A DNA stretch of 64,000 nucleotides from contig MU839254.1 of NCBI GenBank assembly GCA_030685235.1, forward strand, positions 1-64,000. Direction: 5' to 3'. Shown here piece by piece: positions 34,321-47,738 of this stretch. Each line of letters opens with the position of its first letter. Positions within the stretch are counted from its first letter, which is position 1. Source of the DNA: Copromyces sp. CBS 386.78 (lineage: Eukaryota > Ascomycota > Sordariomycetes > Sordariales > Sordariaceae). The notes beneath the pieces are model-generated. The model was given only the letters and a program-made list of their open reading frames with translations, had not been told where the DNA came from and did not search any database. The translations under genes were made by a program, and so were the position numbers.

Positions 34321-34900
34321 ACCTTTCTTACTAATAGAATTAGGCATTATTAAGAAATAGCTAAATAATAATTTAAAGTAGAATTTTATTAGGCCTTCTT
34401 AATTACTAATATCGTTACTAATTATACTAATAAAGAAATTAGGCGGTAGTATCCGCATTTATATAAATTATAGAAGTATTAATAACGCTATTTTAAAGAT
34501 ATAATACCCGTTACCACTTATTAAAAAGATATTAAATATTATTTATAAAATAAAAATCTTTACCAAACTTAATATTATTATAATATTCAACTATATCCGT
34601 ATATATAAAGGTTATAAATAGTTTATAACGTTTATAATATAATTCAGTCTTTATAAATCATTAATATATCTATTTAGTTTATAAGGCGCGCCGGCAACCT
34701 TTTAATACTTTATAAATAATATTCTTTATAATATATTAGATAAATTCGCGACCGCTTATTTTAATAATATCTTAATTTATTCGGAAAACGAGGAGGAGTA
34801 TATCAAGTATATTACTAACGTTTTAGCCCGTTTAAAAAAGGCCGGTCTCCAAATTAATATCGATAAATACGAATTTTATATTAAACGTATTAAATATTTA
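34321..34900 (+). pseudogene. gypsy reverse transcriptase domain, inactivated
   Basis: KKLGGSIRIYINYRSINNA, GAPATFQYFINNIL (Q at a stop) and YFNNILIYSENEEEY at about 34757-34798 match RT blocks 2-5 of Ty3/gypsy elements. Asp-to-Asn changes and many stops remove function. Confidence 0.85.
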
Positions 34901-36059
34901 AGCTTTATTATTACGCCGGGAAGTATCGAAATAAATATAGACAAAATTAAAATAATAATAGCTTAGGAAGTATTAGAATTTAAAAAAGCCCTATAATCTT
35001 TTTTAAACTTCGCCAACTTTTACCGTCGTTTTATTAAGAATTTTTTTAGGATAATTAAACCCTTTTACAAACTTACTAAGAAAACGGCAACGAAGGAATA
35101 ATAATAGGGTATTAAATATTAGAAGGCGTTCAATAAATTTAAAGCAACCTTTATATTAATATTAATTTTAAAAATCTTCGATTAGAATAAGCGGACCGTT
35201 ATTAAAACTAATATATCCAATTAAGTATTAGGGGGTACGTTATTATAATAGGGTAATAACGGCGTCCTTTATTTAATAATATACTTTTTAATTAAGTATA
35301 ACGTTTAGGAATATAATTACAATATTTATAATAAAGAATTACTAATTATCGTTAAAGCGTTCGAAGAATAGAGCCTTAAGTTAGAAGGAGTATAAGAATA
35401 AATCGAAATTATTACCGACTATAAGAACTTTAAGACTTTTATATTATTAAAGTAATTTACCCCTAAGTATATAAAATAGTCCGAATTTCTTAGCCACTTT
35501 AATTTTTATATTATATATAGGTAGGGAGCGGCGAATATACAGCTAAATACCTTAAATAGGAAATTAGAAGATAGACTATAGTCTAGCGACGACGAAAGAT
35601 TAATAATATAAAAGAAATTACTAATTAATTTAGATCTCTTCGACCTAGCGTTCTTTAACAACGAATCCGTAAACGTAGCCTACTTATACTTAGGTAGGAT
35701 AAAAGAAATCTATTATATGAATTATAGTATAGATTTATACAACTAAGACTTAGATTTCGATAACTTTAACCTTTATAAGTTCGATATTACAAAATTTACT
35801 AACAATTTTATTGACGATAATTACATTAAATTAAATTTAATGTAGGAAATAATATCCTATTTATAAAAGGACAGATAATAGAAATAGACCCCCGAAGTTG
35901 TAAAATACTTTAAAATTGTATTTACAGAATATTTAATACGGATAGGCCGAATTTACTAAAAGAAGGATATAGAAGAACGCGTTCTTATTAATCTAAATAA
36001 TAAGGAAATTTAGCTTTAATTAATTTATAAAATGTATATAATTAAATTAGGAGGTTACC

Positions 36060-36740
36060 CAAGTAGGGAAAGGACGTACAAAACCTTTAACCGCTTTTAT
36101 TATTAGCCTAAAATATATTAATCAATTAAAGAGTTTTATAAAGCCTATTTAGCTTACGTAAAGACGAAGTTTTTTAAATATTCGTTAATAGGATTCTTAA
36201 AACTATTCCTAATACCTTTTAAATTATAATTATAAATTTTAATCGATTACATTATACTTATAATACCTTATACTAGGAGAGGAAGAACCTATAAGTATAT
36301 TATAATAATTGTTAACTAATTTACGAAGATACGGCACTATATACTAATAAAGACCTTAAAAACCGACGAGCTAATTAAATAATTTATCGAAAAAATCTAT
36401 AGTATTTATAGTTTGCCGGACAATATTATTTTAAATAGGGGATTATAATTCATTTTAATATTTTAAAGAACCCTATACGAAAGGTTGGGAATTATAATAA
36501 AACTCTCTTTAACCTTCTATTCCTAAATTAACAGTTAAACTAAAAGGATTAATACAAAGATAGAATGATATTTACGATTCTACGTTAATTAAACGTAAAA
36601 TAATTAAGCAAACTAATTACTTTTAACCGAATTCGCCTATAATAATATAATTTCTAAGACTATAGGAATTAACCCGTTTTACGCTAATTATAATTTTTAC
36701 CTTCGTATAAATATAGAGCCGGCTAAACTATATTCCCCTA
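36060..36740 (+). pseudogene. gypsy integrase, inactivated
   Basis: Readable blocks: an RYYWPK-like FYYQPKIY, then DYIILIIPYTR, FTKIRHYI, GLPDNIIL-like SLPDNIIL, and FYSQINSQTKRINTKIEQYL, which corresponds to the AYHPQTDGQTERVNQTLEQYL block. Stops occur in nearly every block. Confidence 0.8.
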
Positions 36741-37139
36741 ATTTCTTAAATGCTTAGAAGAAAGAATTCTTTAAAGCGTTAAAAGTAATTAATCGTTTCC
36801 AAATTATTTTAAATAGCGTAATAGCCCTATTTAAATAGGTATAAGACCGATATAAAGCGAATATTAATAAAAATCGTAGTAACGTACTAAAGTATTAAAC
36901 CAGAGACCGAATCCTATTCAATACTAAGAACTTCGCTATAAGGAAACTATAGGTTAAACTAGTACCTAGATTTGAAGGACCTTTCTAAGTATTTAAGTAT
37001 AATTTATATAGAGTAAAATTCAAGTTCTTTAAGAATATAAAAGTCAGCTTAGTATTTTATATTTCGATAATTAAACTTTAGGATACGGCCGGACTATTAG
37101 GCTAGTACGAAATCGAGTAGGATATTTTAGCTAATAATA

Positions 37140-37330
37140 GCCGTACTATGAATAGAACCGACGAATATAACAACGAATAGTAGGAATAGGACTTCGAGAA
37201 GATTATCGGTTATAGTAAAATAAATAATAACCGTTAAATATATTACATTAAGTGGAAAGGTATTAACGAATTTAATTAGCAGCCGGTTAAAGATTTAGAG
37301 GGATATAATAATATTATTTGGGAGTATTAC
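37140..37330 (+). pseudogene. chromodomain at the C-terminus of the gypsy integrase
   Basis: DFEKIIGYSKINNNR, then YYIKWKGINEFNQQPVKDL and IIWEYY follow the E.IL......YLVKWKGY....TWEP..L chromodomain pattern. Such domains guide integration to methylated-histone chromatin. Confidence 0.75.
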
Positions 37331-38152
37331 GACGCTAACCCAGATGCGGGAGTACCCCTAGTTTGGATTAAAAGGAGGAAAGGCAGAGGAAGGCTAAAAA
37401 AGAGGTTATTATTAACCAATGTTACTATCGATTTAAATTCTCTTTAACAACTTCTCCGACGTAGTATTAGAATAGTATAATAATACTAGTAAAAAGATTG
37501 AAAATAATAAAAAGGAGTTTAAAGTACGATTTATTTTACGCATCCTAACCGAATCGCCTTATAGATACCCAGCCGTGGCAATTAGGCACCGTTAATAGCG
37601 ACCGGGAGATAATACGTCTTATAACGGTCCTATATTTCCTACCCCTAATACCTCACCCCCCCCCCTTAGCCAACGGTTAGAGCCTACGGTCAAAATTTTT
37701 ACTATAGTTAATAGGGATAGGGGATATAATTATAAAATATAGAGAAAAAACAATTATAATAGTTATAAATAAAATTCGAATAAAGGGTCTCTATAATTTA
37801 TAATACTAATAAGGTTATAAACGTCCTTACAAACTACTATACTACGAGCGTCCTTATAGTACCCCCCGTTGGGGGCTAGTAATAATAAAGTATAGATAGG
37901 AAGTTTATAAGATTATTGAGTATAATTTTAAGCCTGTTTGGGATTATTTACGATAATAATCGAGGCGGAGGGATATTTTTAAGAAAAGGGTATATCTAGT
38001 AATATTTTAGGCCGGCGGCTGCCCCTGAGTAGGAGTCTTAGCGCTAAGCAACCACCCGTCTTAGTAAAACTTTTGATTTACTTTAGGTAAAATAATATAT
38101 TTAAATTTAAATAGTACTTTTATAGCCGGGAGCTTTTCTTGAGGGGAGGTAG

Positions 38153-38375
38153 TATTATAGGGCTAGATCATATGCCCTATACTTTACGTACTATTAGCTA
38201 ATACGCTATTATATACAGCCATACATAGCCATTGTTATAGTCCTAGGTCTAGCCTTGGTATAAAGGCTTAACGAGCCCTATATTATACCCTGGCTAGCGT
38301 ACACCTCTTCTTTGCTCTCTTCGTACAATAATGTATATCGTACTTCAGACCCAACGGTGCCCTTGCCCCGTAATA
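38153..38375 (+). repeat. right LTR of the gypsy element
   Basis: Direct repeat of 30382-30604 with numerous transition differences. Confidence 0.85.
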
Positions 38376-41300
38376 TAACGCTACCTACTATCCGTAATAA
38401 TTAAGGAGGACCGTTATTACCCCTACTATTAGTATTCTTAAATATTATCGAAAGGGGTGCGCGCGTACTTCGTATACTTTACGTACTTTACGTAATTTAT
38501 CTATTTACTATTTATTTACTTACTTATTTACTTACTTACCTACTTACTTACTTACTTATTTATAGAGAGCGGTAATTAAAGCGAGCCCGACTTTAAGAGA
38601 GGAAAATTCGTACGTAGAATTTAGTTAAATTTATACGTGGTATTTATAGGACGAATTAATTCGATAGGGTTCGAAATCGATCTTTAATCGTAATAAATAA
38701 TTATTATAATAAATAGTAAACGCGAATAAATAATTAAACGTAGTAGAGGCTACTTTTATTAATTAACAATAATTAATAAAGGTATAATATATAAACGGGC
38801 GCTTCAATAAAAAATAAAATTCGGATAATACGGTTGCCTCCCCTACTAGCCTTATATTTTAGGCTTTTAAATATTATAAAATCGATCCCTCCCCGCTTCC
38901 CGTCGATTACTTTCTATTTAAATCGGAATATTATCGTTTTACTAAACGCCGCGTAGTTAAGAATAATACTAACTACGTTTAAGATACTGCGAAAACCGAA
39001 ACCGCCGGGTAGGAAGTAGATTAAAAATACGTAAATTAAATTATATTAGAACTAGCTAAAGCTAGAATTAAATAACGGCGACCCCGCCAATAATAATAAT
39101 AACGATAGCCTTACTATTAATAATAGTAATAGTAATATTTAAATAATCGACTATAACCGCGATTATAACTACGAAGATACCGATTAAAATATATCAATAT
39201 TTAATATTGATAAAATTCGAATAATATTCGGTAGCGGGGTTAATAACGATAATAACGACGACGAAGGCGGAATTAATAATAATAATTATATTTCTTCGAT
39301 TATACTACCTTCGTTAAAAAATAGCGAATTTAATAAAGATAATTATAAGTAATAGATCCCTAGTAGAAAATTATTCGTATATATATAGATTATTAACCTA
39401 TTATAATTATTAATATCGATAAACTTCGAAATAGCGATCTAAAAGATGCCCTAGCCGAGGCCGCTCGTATTAGTATCCTATTCGAAGATGTAATAAGCGT
39501 CGGCGATTATAAAGACTATATTTAAGTCGCTCCTTTCGAAGAATACGAGCCGTTTAACGAAATTAATTCGGATATTTCGGGTAATAAAGAAATCGAATAG
39601 GGCTTAGGTCCCTTATATCCTCCCAACGAAAATAATATATCGATATTCTTCGGCGTACGATAAAATAAATCAATCTAAATATCCCCTCTCGTTATAGCGC
39701 TAGCGATATATACTAATTTAACGGGTTTAAATCGTTAGGATTATAACGCCTTACAAGAAGTCTTTATAATAATCCGAAACGATTTTAAGCCCAGCAAAAT
39801 ACTATTAATAGTTTTAACCTTATTTAAATAATTAATAATACTAACGAAGAATATACGAAATCGAATATTAATAATGAATATACGGGTAGTGGAGGTTCCG
39901 TTGAACGTTATAAAGATATTAATTCTACTAGCCAATATTAAAGGAAAAAAACGTTATAGAATTGAAGTATTGCGGGTATATAAGGAATTAAATAAAATTA
40001 TTAAATTTATACAATAAGCGAAAAACCGAGTTGAAAATTATAATAGAGAGGATATTGAAGAAGGCCGGGCCCTATAAACAGCGGCGGATTGGGTTTATAT
40101 AAAGGTAAAAAAGTTTAAGCGGTTATTAACGAATATCGATATTTAAAACGTAGTAAATAATACCCTTATACTTAAGCGGGACCTTACGAAGTTAGATATC
40201 GATTTAGAAATATTATAATTCCCGCTATTATTATTAATATTTAATAGAATAATAATATTCTTCGACCCACCTACTATATTTAGGAATATAATAATATTTA
40301 ATATAGGGAAGAGGGTATATTCTAGCCCTAAGTTTTTTATTAATATACTATACGAATTATTCGAATTATATTTATAGCTATTATTAATTTATACTACTTC
40401 CGGTAAATTTATATATATTATTTTCGAAAATAATATTAAAGGTCCGGCTATCTTCCTTAGCGATTGGATCTATTATTATTATACCAATAACCTTTATTTA
40501 TATAGTAATCTTCTAAACGATAAAATATTATAAAAAGGTTATTTAGGTTGTATATATAGCGTTAGCTTTGACCGTTATAAAAGGCTATATACAAATATCG
40601 AAGATATTATATTTATAAATTTAAGAAGTATATTAATAAGGAATTACCGCTTTTAAAGGTATTATTTTCGTACTAGCGTATAATAATTAGGAATTGGTCT
40701 TAATATTAATATTAACCTATATACCTGAAACGAAGGTATATATATAGCTGGATATATATATTAACCGGTATTTTAACAAAGAATAAAATAACTTAAGTAT
40801 TATTCCTACCGCTATTAGACTATAAATCGGCGGTAATTAGAAGAGGCCGAAAAAAATACTAATACCCTTCTTTAAATATACTTTGCCCGTATTTAGGGAA
40901 GAATGGGATAAAGAATATATATACTATATAGTCCGGCGTATAGTTAAAATTTTACTAGTTAATAATATGCGCCGTATTATTCTAATATACTATATTTACC
41001 CTTTATAAGTTAAATTAAAACTTATAAAATAGGGCCGAAAAGAGTTTTATAATAAATAGGACTAAGACTGAGAAGGTAACGTACGCATTATTTTATTTCC
41101 GTACTTCGATTTTATTAACAGATTTAGTATATTCTATAATTCTTATTATACCCTAATAGGATTTTATTTTATACTGGCCGGTTTAATAGCGAAAGAACGT
41201 ATACGACCCGGTAATATTTTTCTCCTATTACTTAGCCTATATAGTTCTAAGTTCGAAGATATTATTAAAGCGTTTAAAATTATAACCTAATTAGATATAG

Positions 41301-44300
41301 GTATAATAATAAATATATACGGAGAGAATAGACTAAAAGAGGTTTGCTTATATATATTTCCGCTATATTATATCGGCGATATATTATAGTAGGCCGAAAA
41401 TTTCGGATTTAAAAGAGTTTATACTATTAAATTCTGCTAATATTGTTTTATATTTTTAATAAAATATGTATATAGGTTAGTCGGGGTTAACGGCGAAGAT
41501 AAACGAGATTTAAATATTTAAATTAATTTTAATATTATTATTTACGGAAGGTTTTATTATTAGATTATTGAAATGTAATAATTTATAGCGGCTATAGTAG
41601 AGGATATTAATTAAAGTGAGGTTAAACGTTATAGCCGTTAATAGGGTATTAAAGAGCCTTACCTTATATTAGTATAATTATTACCGGTATTAAATATTAT
41701 TATAAATCGCCCCCTAAACTTAGGCTATTTAGAATATAATAATATTATTAATTTACTATATTAATTATTAAAAAATAATATTCTAAGTTCGATTAGGAAG
41801 GCTCAATATATAATTCGATTGTAATTATAACTATTTCTACCTAGCTAGCAAAAGTTATATTCGCTTATTAAATACTTGTAGAATTATTCTATATTAGAGT
41901 ATACTAAATAAATAATTATTATTCCAAATATATTATTATATTAGCTTAAATATAAATATATAATTGTATAATGCTATATTAAAGTAGAAACTGAAGGATT
42001 GGACCTAGTTGAGATTGTAATCTAGACTATAACTATAATAGCCAAAAGTATTACGTTATTAATAGGATATAACGCACGAAAGTAAGATTATTAATAATTA
42101 AGTATAATACTATACTATATAAGGTATTTATTTAACCAATTATACATATTAGCACGTAAATTAATATTTAGGGGGTCGGGGTCTATTATATCGAATATTA
42201 AGTTAATATCGGCCCCGGGCACTAGTAATATATTACCTACTCAAAGTACGCCTTTTATCCTAGAAACTAATAACGAAGAAGATAAAGTAGAAAAGAAGAA
42301 ACGGTTATAAATATATATAACGGAGATTTACCGCCTAAATATATATATCGTATTATATTACCCTAATTTTATAAAGGAATATACTTTAACAGTTAGCCTT
42401 AATATATTAATTAGAGAAAATTTATATAAGTACGTTAAATATACAAGGATTATATATAGTAGGGTTATAGGTAATAGGTAATAGGCGGGGAGTTTAATAA
42501 ATTGGGACTTAATTGAAATTAAAATTCAATTTCGAATTTAGATTCTAATTCGAGAGCTAGTAAATTAGTTAATTAGATATACTTTTATACCCTTACGTAA
42601 TTATAACCCTTAGGCGACCTAATTAAAACCGTAGATTAGTAATATAAGAATAAAAAAGAATTTGTATCCCCGTATATTATACGATAAAATATTAATTATT
42701 TGGCAGATATTTTAAGATTCGAGTCTACGAAACTAATTATTCTAATATTGAAAAAGTATTATTAATAAAGTGCAATTTCAGGGAGACGGTACGATTCGTT
42801 CTATAGTATATATTTAAATATAACGATCTAGAGTTAACGAGCGTTATAGAAGATTTACGCCGATAATACCTATTTTTATTTAGTAGGGTTCTTTTACAAA
42901 AAGATTATAGCGCTATTAAAGAAAGGGAAGAGAGAGCGGAGGCTATTAAATAATAAGAGACTTCTAAAATTTCGGCTAGCTAACGACTAGGATTAACGAA
43001 TAATATAAACTATTTTTTATTAAATGCTATTAATAAAATTGATAAAAATAAGGTAATAGCGATTTATATAATTAACGAAGGAAAGCGATTGCCCCGGCGT
43101 ATAATATTCGAATAGATTTCGGCATTATAATAAAGATTTTATATACAAACCTACTAGAATAAATATAGTGTACCCTCGATATTTTTATTATTTTTAATAT
43201 AGAATAGGGTTTATTAATAGTTTTATAAATTTATATTTATAAATAAGTATATACTTCTAATAGATTCCTAGCGATTGCTAATATTAGTAAATGTAATATA
43301 CAAAGTAAGAATATTATAATAGTACCGGATATTTACTCGAATTTAATACTATTTATATATTTCGATTATTATTTCTTATACTTATATTAAAATTATATTA
43401 GTAAATGTATATTATTTGAAAATATATACGATTCTGCTTATTTGAGAGGTATTTTAAACGCTAGCGGGCTATACGCTATTAAAATTACCGTTATTAAAAA
43501 ACTAATTTACTCGCTAGTTAAAATCGTATACAAATAAAATATTAATTTCGTAATTATTTACTGCTACGCGTACTTTAGTAAATTATATCTACTTAAATAG
43601 ATTATACTATATAATAGTACGATTATTACCTATTAATATTAATTTAACGGCGTATATAATACGCGTTAGATTAATAATAGTCGAAAATAACGATTTTATT
43701 CCCGAAATATAATATTTAATATTCAATAATATTATTACCTCTTACAACTATAGTATTAATATATTCAGTACCCTTCTACTTAATAGTATACTAATATATA
43801 ATTTATATTAGGGTATTAAATAACCGATATACGTTTAAATAAAGCGATTATATCTAATATAAATTTAGGAGCGGAAGAACCCGATTTAGCTATATCGATT
43901 ATATCTTTATATATAATATCGAAGATAACTATTAAAATAATAAATTTATCTTTATTATTATTACCCGTATTAAACGTATTAAATAACAATATTTATTATT
44001 AAATCTCGAAATTATAGAAGAGGAGGACGACTTTATAATTATTAGCATTAATATTATAATACTAGTATACTTGTATATAGTTCGTATAGTTGGAGTAGGA
44101 CTTGTTTAGGTCGATTGGGATATATATACCATTTAAAAACCAATATTAACATTTAGCGCCCTTAGTAACCTACTCGCTTACAATAATATAATAACTTTAC
44201 TTGTATTTTACTTTAAATTATAGTACTTGCTTAGTTATAATAAATATCTGCGTTAGAAGTGTTAGTGCCAGTATTTCTTCCGTGAGTTCTACGTTTAATT

Positions 44301-45283
44301 ATAATATATTATATTAATTTCTTAATATATATATTATATACGGCGGTTAATATTAATAATATTAGTAATATTATTAAATTAATAATTATAGCCGTATTCT
44401 ATACCGTTTACTATAAATGTAAACTATACGAATATAGAAGTATAAATTAATATTATAGTAACTATAATAGGCCGGCGAAAATAAGAACGTAAATGCCTAA
44501 CTATATATATATTTCTAATTGCTAATATTAACTATAATACTATAGAGACTAGCACATTCCCGCCGACTAATTTATATTATCCTATATATTTGTATTAATA
44601 TTCTACCCTATACTTCTAAAGAAATATAAATACAATACTAATTATTTTGTCCTATAATTCTTATACCTCCAAAGAGATATAGATACAGTACTAACTAAGT
44701 AATAGTACTATACCGGACCTTCGATCCGATTTCTAAACTATACGGCCGGACCGTAAATATATATACATAGCTAACAACCATCTAATAACCTTTCATCTCA
44801 ATTTAGTATTTTAGGATAGAAATATACAGTAGTATTAAGCGGAATTACGGGAAAATACTCCGGTCAATCGCAAACCCATTCAATTACATACCCTTATATT
44901 TATATTATTAATAATAAGTCTATTAATAGCATAGGTTTCATAAATTTACGCATATTATATACCCGTCGTATAAATTTAAACGCGCTATTATAGGACTTAT
45001 AATAATAATTTCTTTCCTTTATATTATTTTCTTCTCTCTTGTTGTACGCTTAACCAATTGATTCATTTAATTAATAAATAGTAAACGGCATTACGTACAA
45101 TTGTAATAATAGTTTCAATCGCATATAAACAAATACGACCGTACGGGTATACAGTATAATATTCAATCCAATCCGGTATACGGTATACAGTATACAGTGT
45201 ATAGCCGTACAACTATATAGCCATACAGCCGTACTAAGAGCGTAACCGCCAGGGTAGTCCGTATTACAGCGCAGCTGCAGTAC
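38376..45283 (+). mobile_element. RIP-mutated DNA-transposon remnant, En/Spm (CACTA)-like transposase
   Basis: AT-rich block full of stops. At 41077-41460 one plus frame reads EGNVRIILFPYFDF, LIGFYFILAGLIAKERIRPG, KFEDIIKAFKII, LDIGIIINIYGE and YIGDILQQAENFGFKR, then KFCQYCF. This order (GFY...P..L..KER...NVFPLTLGPHGS...GDMPQQ.ENSGF......CRFC) is typical of fungal En/Spm-like transposases. The remaining flanks (38.6-40.9 and 41.5-45.2 kb) are equally mutated and contain no other motif I can name. No terminal repeats identified. Confidence 0.55.
38506..38562. repeat. (TTAC)n microsatellite
   Basis: About 14 imperfect TTAC/TTAT tetranucleotides just beyond the gypsy right LTR. Confidence 0.8.
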
Positions 45284-45440
45284 TAGATTGGGGTTGCGGG
45301 GATTGGGGTCGCGGATTGGGGTCGCGGGGATTGGAGTTACGGATTGGGGTCACGGATTGGGGTACCGGGATTGGGGTCGCGGCCTAGATTGGGGTCGCGG
45401 ATTGGGGTACTAGGATTGGGGTGCGGGCGGGGATTCGGGA
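45284..45440 (+). repeat. G-rich minisatellite, unit GATTGGGGTCGCG
   Basis: About eleven variable units of 12-16 bp (GATTGGGGTCGCG, GATTGGGGTACCGG, GATTGGAGTTACG). It is strand-asymmetric with runs of four G, so a G-quadruplex is conceivable. It marks the border between the RIP-mutated block and the gene island. Confidence 0.85.
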
Positions 45441-46199
45441 TTCGGGGTTAGGACGGAATATAAATTACCAGATGAAATATTAGTTGTAAGCGTAACGACC
45501 CGTCTCCTATCCGTATATGTAGTCTGTACACCCTTATTACTGCCTACCCGTGCTAATTTAGTAGTTCTAGTACGTATTTTAGGGGCCTAGCGGCTAGGAA
45601 CCGGAACCTAAAAATCCGACTAATCAGGAGCCTCCTTCAGCTAATAAGGCCTAGAGTTTCAATATGGCTTGTAATATCTAACATGCTTTATTATATATTT
45701 ATACAACAAATATACACCATCCCATATTAAATGTCACAGGGCTTATTACGCTCCTTATATTCCCGCTGCGGTATTCTGGAGGAGAAGCAAGAAGGCGGAA
45801 ACCGGGAGCGACAACATCACCTCGCAACTACACCAACACCCACATAACCCACTATGATAACAACGATGATGTAAGTTGCTCCTTCTCTCGTCTGAACGAA
45901 GCCTGCACGGAAGGGGGAAACATCGCTAATCCGTTCCTGCTTGTTCTAGAAGTGCTGCACAGAAATGGCGGACAGTTTCTTAGGGCAGTTTGTCTTGGAG
46001 GGAAGGAGGAGTCAAATATCAAAGTACTTGTGGTGAGCAGGCAGGGTGTGAGTTTCAGCTACGAGCATGTCAGGAAAGCATCGATGGGGAGGTCAAGAAG
46101 TCACGATAATGCACCGCATATGGGCACAATGAACAACCTGCACCGCGCACTTGAACTTGTTAGGAGAACGCTTTGATTGATAGGTAATCTTTTATTGCA
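45441..46199. other. border region of the second gene island
   Basis: 45590-45773 contains CCGACTAATCAGGAGCCTCC and TCCTTATATTCCCGCTGCGG, related to the right flank of the CCTAGG element at 5.1-5.2 kb. 45816-45949 carries a plausible intron (GTAAGT at 45880, TAG at 45949), but no coding frame with a good ATG crosses it. No gene called. Confidence 0.35.
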
Positions 46200-47237
46200 T
46201 TACCACGCCGTGTTGGCGTCTCCCGAGGGCTCCCAGTTCCAGGTATATCCGTCCAGTAAAGCCTGCTTCTCTGCTTGATCCCAGTCCCAAGGGGTATCAG
46301 GACTAGAGAAGCTGTTGGAGACCGTAGAGTGCGAGTCACCTTCGCTCCACGCGGATTCCTCCTTGTCTGCCTCATAGTGTTCATCGGGTTGTCTCTCCGC
46401 CAAACCACCAGCATCCCCAAGACTCTCAGACTCGGTCGAGGTTGTGCTGCCCCCCCAACCACAAGCAGGCTCGTTATTATTATCCATGCCGGGGACATCG
46501 GGAAGCAGCGCTTGTGGTGCTTGGTGACGTCGCTTCCTCTTCATGTTCTTGTGAATCTCAGCTTTGTTGGTGGGAATCAGGTCGAAGAAATCATCCAACT
46601 TGACCTCGATCTTCTGGAGTCCCTGCTTCATCTCCTTTGTTGTCTCCTTCTTCCTCCTTCTCCGTCTGTCATCGTTCCTCCCCTCTTTCGTCGCCTCGAC
46701 CATGGCGAGCATCACCTCCCTCACTCCCTCGTCCATCCCCCCACCTCCTGCACTGATCTTGGCTTCGATCCTCTCCATGCATTCCCTCGTTGCCGTAGCC
46801 TCCTGCAATAACAGAAATTGGGTTGTCCGCGTCTCGGCTTTTTCCCTTTCCTCCCACAGCTTTGCGGCCTTTGCCGCAGCCCGTTGTCGGCGCCTCTTTG
46901 CCCACATAAGGAAATTGATGATGACGATTATGCCGACGAAGCCTTTGGGGAACGTGTAAACAAAGAGATAGATGATGTTGGCGACCGACGCCCAGAAGGA
47001 TGTCGCGGAGGCCAAGGGCTCTTGAACGTATGGCTTGGGTGTCGGTGTCGCCTCTGGTGATGGTAGGGAAAAGGAGATGGTAGCGCTTGGCTCGACGTGG
47101 TGACGGATGGCAGGGACCATGGTCGATATCGCCATGGTTGCGAGGGTGGTGGCTGCAGTGAGTGTCATGGTTTCGGTGCTGAGGTTGATACCGGTGCCGA
47201 AAGTAGGGGTGGCCATTATTCCCGAGGTAAGACTCAT
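46200..47237 (-). CDS. orphan membrane/coiled-coil protein, 345 aa (paralogue 1)
   Basis: Start chosen at the ATG at 47235-47237, 40 codons inside the open frame, because a TATAAATA lies 129 bp upstream and the 40 extra codons would overlap the promoter. Residues 24-45 are weakly hydrophobic. Residues 81-112 (FWASVANIIYLFVYTFPKGF then IIVIINFLMW) form one or two membrane segments. A basic Arg/Lys/Ala helix runs 114-165, a second charged helix lies about 185-225, and the C-terminus is acidic Ser/Glu/Asp-rich. The gene at 48.5-49.4 kb shares the membrane block (SFFASIASILYMFVYTIPHG) and upstream sequence, so the two arose by duplication. No known family. A membrane anchor with a cytoplasmic coiled coil is the likely architecture. 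Confidence 0.6.
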   Translation of the reverse strand: MSLTSGIMATPTFGTGINLSTETMTLTAATTLATMAISTMVPAIRHHVEPSATISFSLPSPEATPTPKPYVQEPLASATSFWASVANIIYLFVYTFPKGFVGIIVIINFLMWAKRRRQRAAAKAAKLWEEREKAETRTTQFLLLQEATATRECMERIEAKISAGGGGMDEGVREVMLAMVEATKEGRNDDRRRRRKKETTKEMKQGLQKIEVKLDDFFDLIPTNKAEIHKNMKRKRRHQAPQALLPDVPGMDNNNEPACGWGGSTTSTESESLGDAGGLAERQPDEHYEADKEESAWSEGDSHSTVSNSFSSPDTPWDWDQAEKQALLDGYTWNWEPSGDANTAW

Positions 47238-47365
47238 CTTGGATTTAGAGACAAGGTCTTTGTGTGGGGGTTGTGTCTGTTTGGGACGTTCTGTGTGATG
47301 GTTGACCAGTGGTGGATAATGCAAAAGGAAGTTGGTTGGGATGCGTAACATGCACAAAGGCAGGA

Positions 47366-47515
47366 TATTTATACATTATCTATAGCAATACAATAATCTA
47401 CGCAGTGAAGAGTCCGTGGGCCATCCAATGGGTAAAGTGGTGAAGTGTCCCAAGATTCTCAAAAGGAATCTCCACTAGAACCTTGAGAGCGGCTAGTACG
47501 TGGTGATTAGGTACC
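47366..47515 (-). promoter_or_regulatory. TATA box and conserved upstream block of paralogue 1
   Basis: TATAAATA (minus strand, 47366-47373). Farther upstream (plus-strand reading) come AGTGAAGAG, GGTGAAGTGT and CTAGAACCTTGAGAGCGGC. The same modules occur in the same order before paralogue 2 at 49491-49640. Confidence 0.55.
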
Positions 47516-47738
47516 TCTAGGTAGAGATATCATGCGACAGACATTGGATCGTGAAGAGAACAAGTAGAAGAAGAGATCATGAGGAGGACGAATTTAGAAC
47601 TCTAGAACACAAGTTTGATAATACTCCTGAAATGGATATAATATAGACCAGAATCCTCAGTTTTACTGGAGACCTCTGCACCAAAACTGTGAGATGTTTG
47701 TGTCCTATTGATATGAGATGACACTCCATGATCCTGTA

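Larger units (their letters stand above)
30382..38375 (+). mobile_element. RIP-mutated Ty3/gypsy retrotransposon with chromodomain (chromovirus), 8.0 kb
   Basis: Flanked by 223-bp LTRs (30382-30604 and 38153-38375) and by TAATG/TAACG, a 5-bp duplication differing by one transition. A polypurine tract (GAGGGGAGG) precedes the right LTR. Read through stops on the plus strand, the pol order is clear: reverse transcriptase (34321-34900), RNase H (35170-35560), integrase (36060-36740) and a chromodomain (37140-37330). The gag-like region lies at 31.0-32.7 kb. The RT box reads YFNNILIYS where the family has YFDDILIYS, so RIP destroyed both catalytic aspartates. Inactive. Confidence 0.88.

Noticed and set aside
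45816..46176. Possible spliced small gene (GTAAGT at 45880, TAG at 45949)
   Set aside because: The splice signals are good, but no phase-compatible ATG yields more than about 25 codons in any joining frame.
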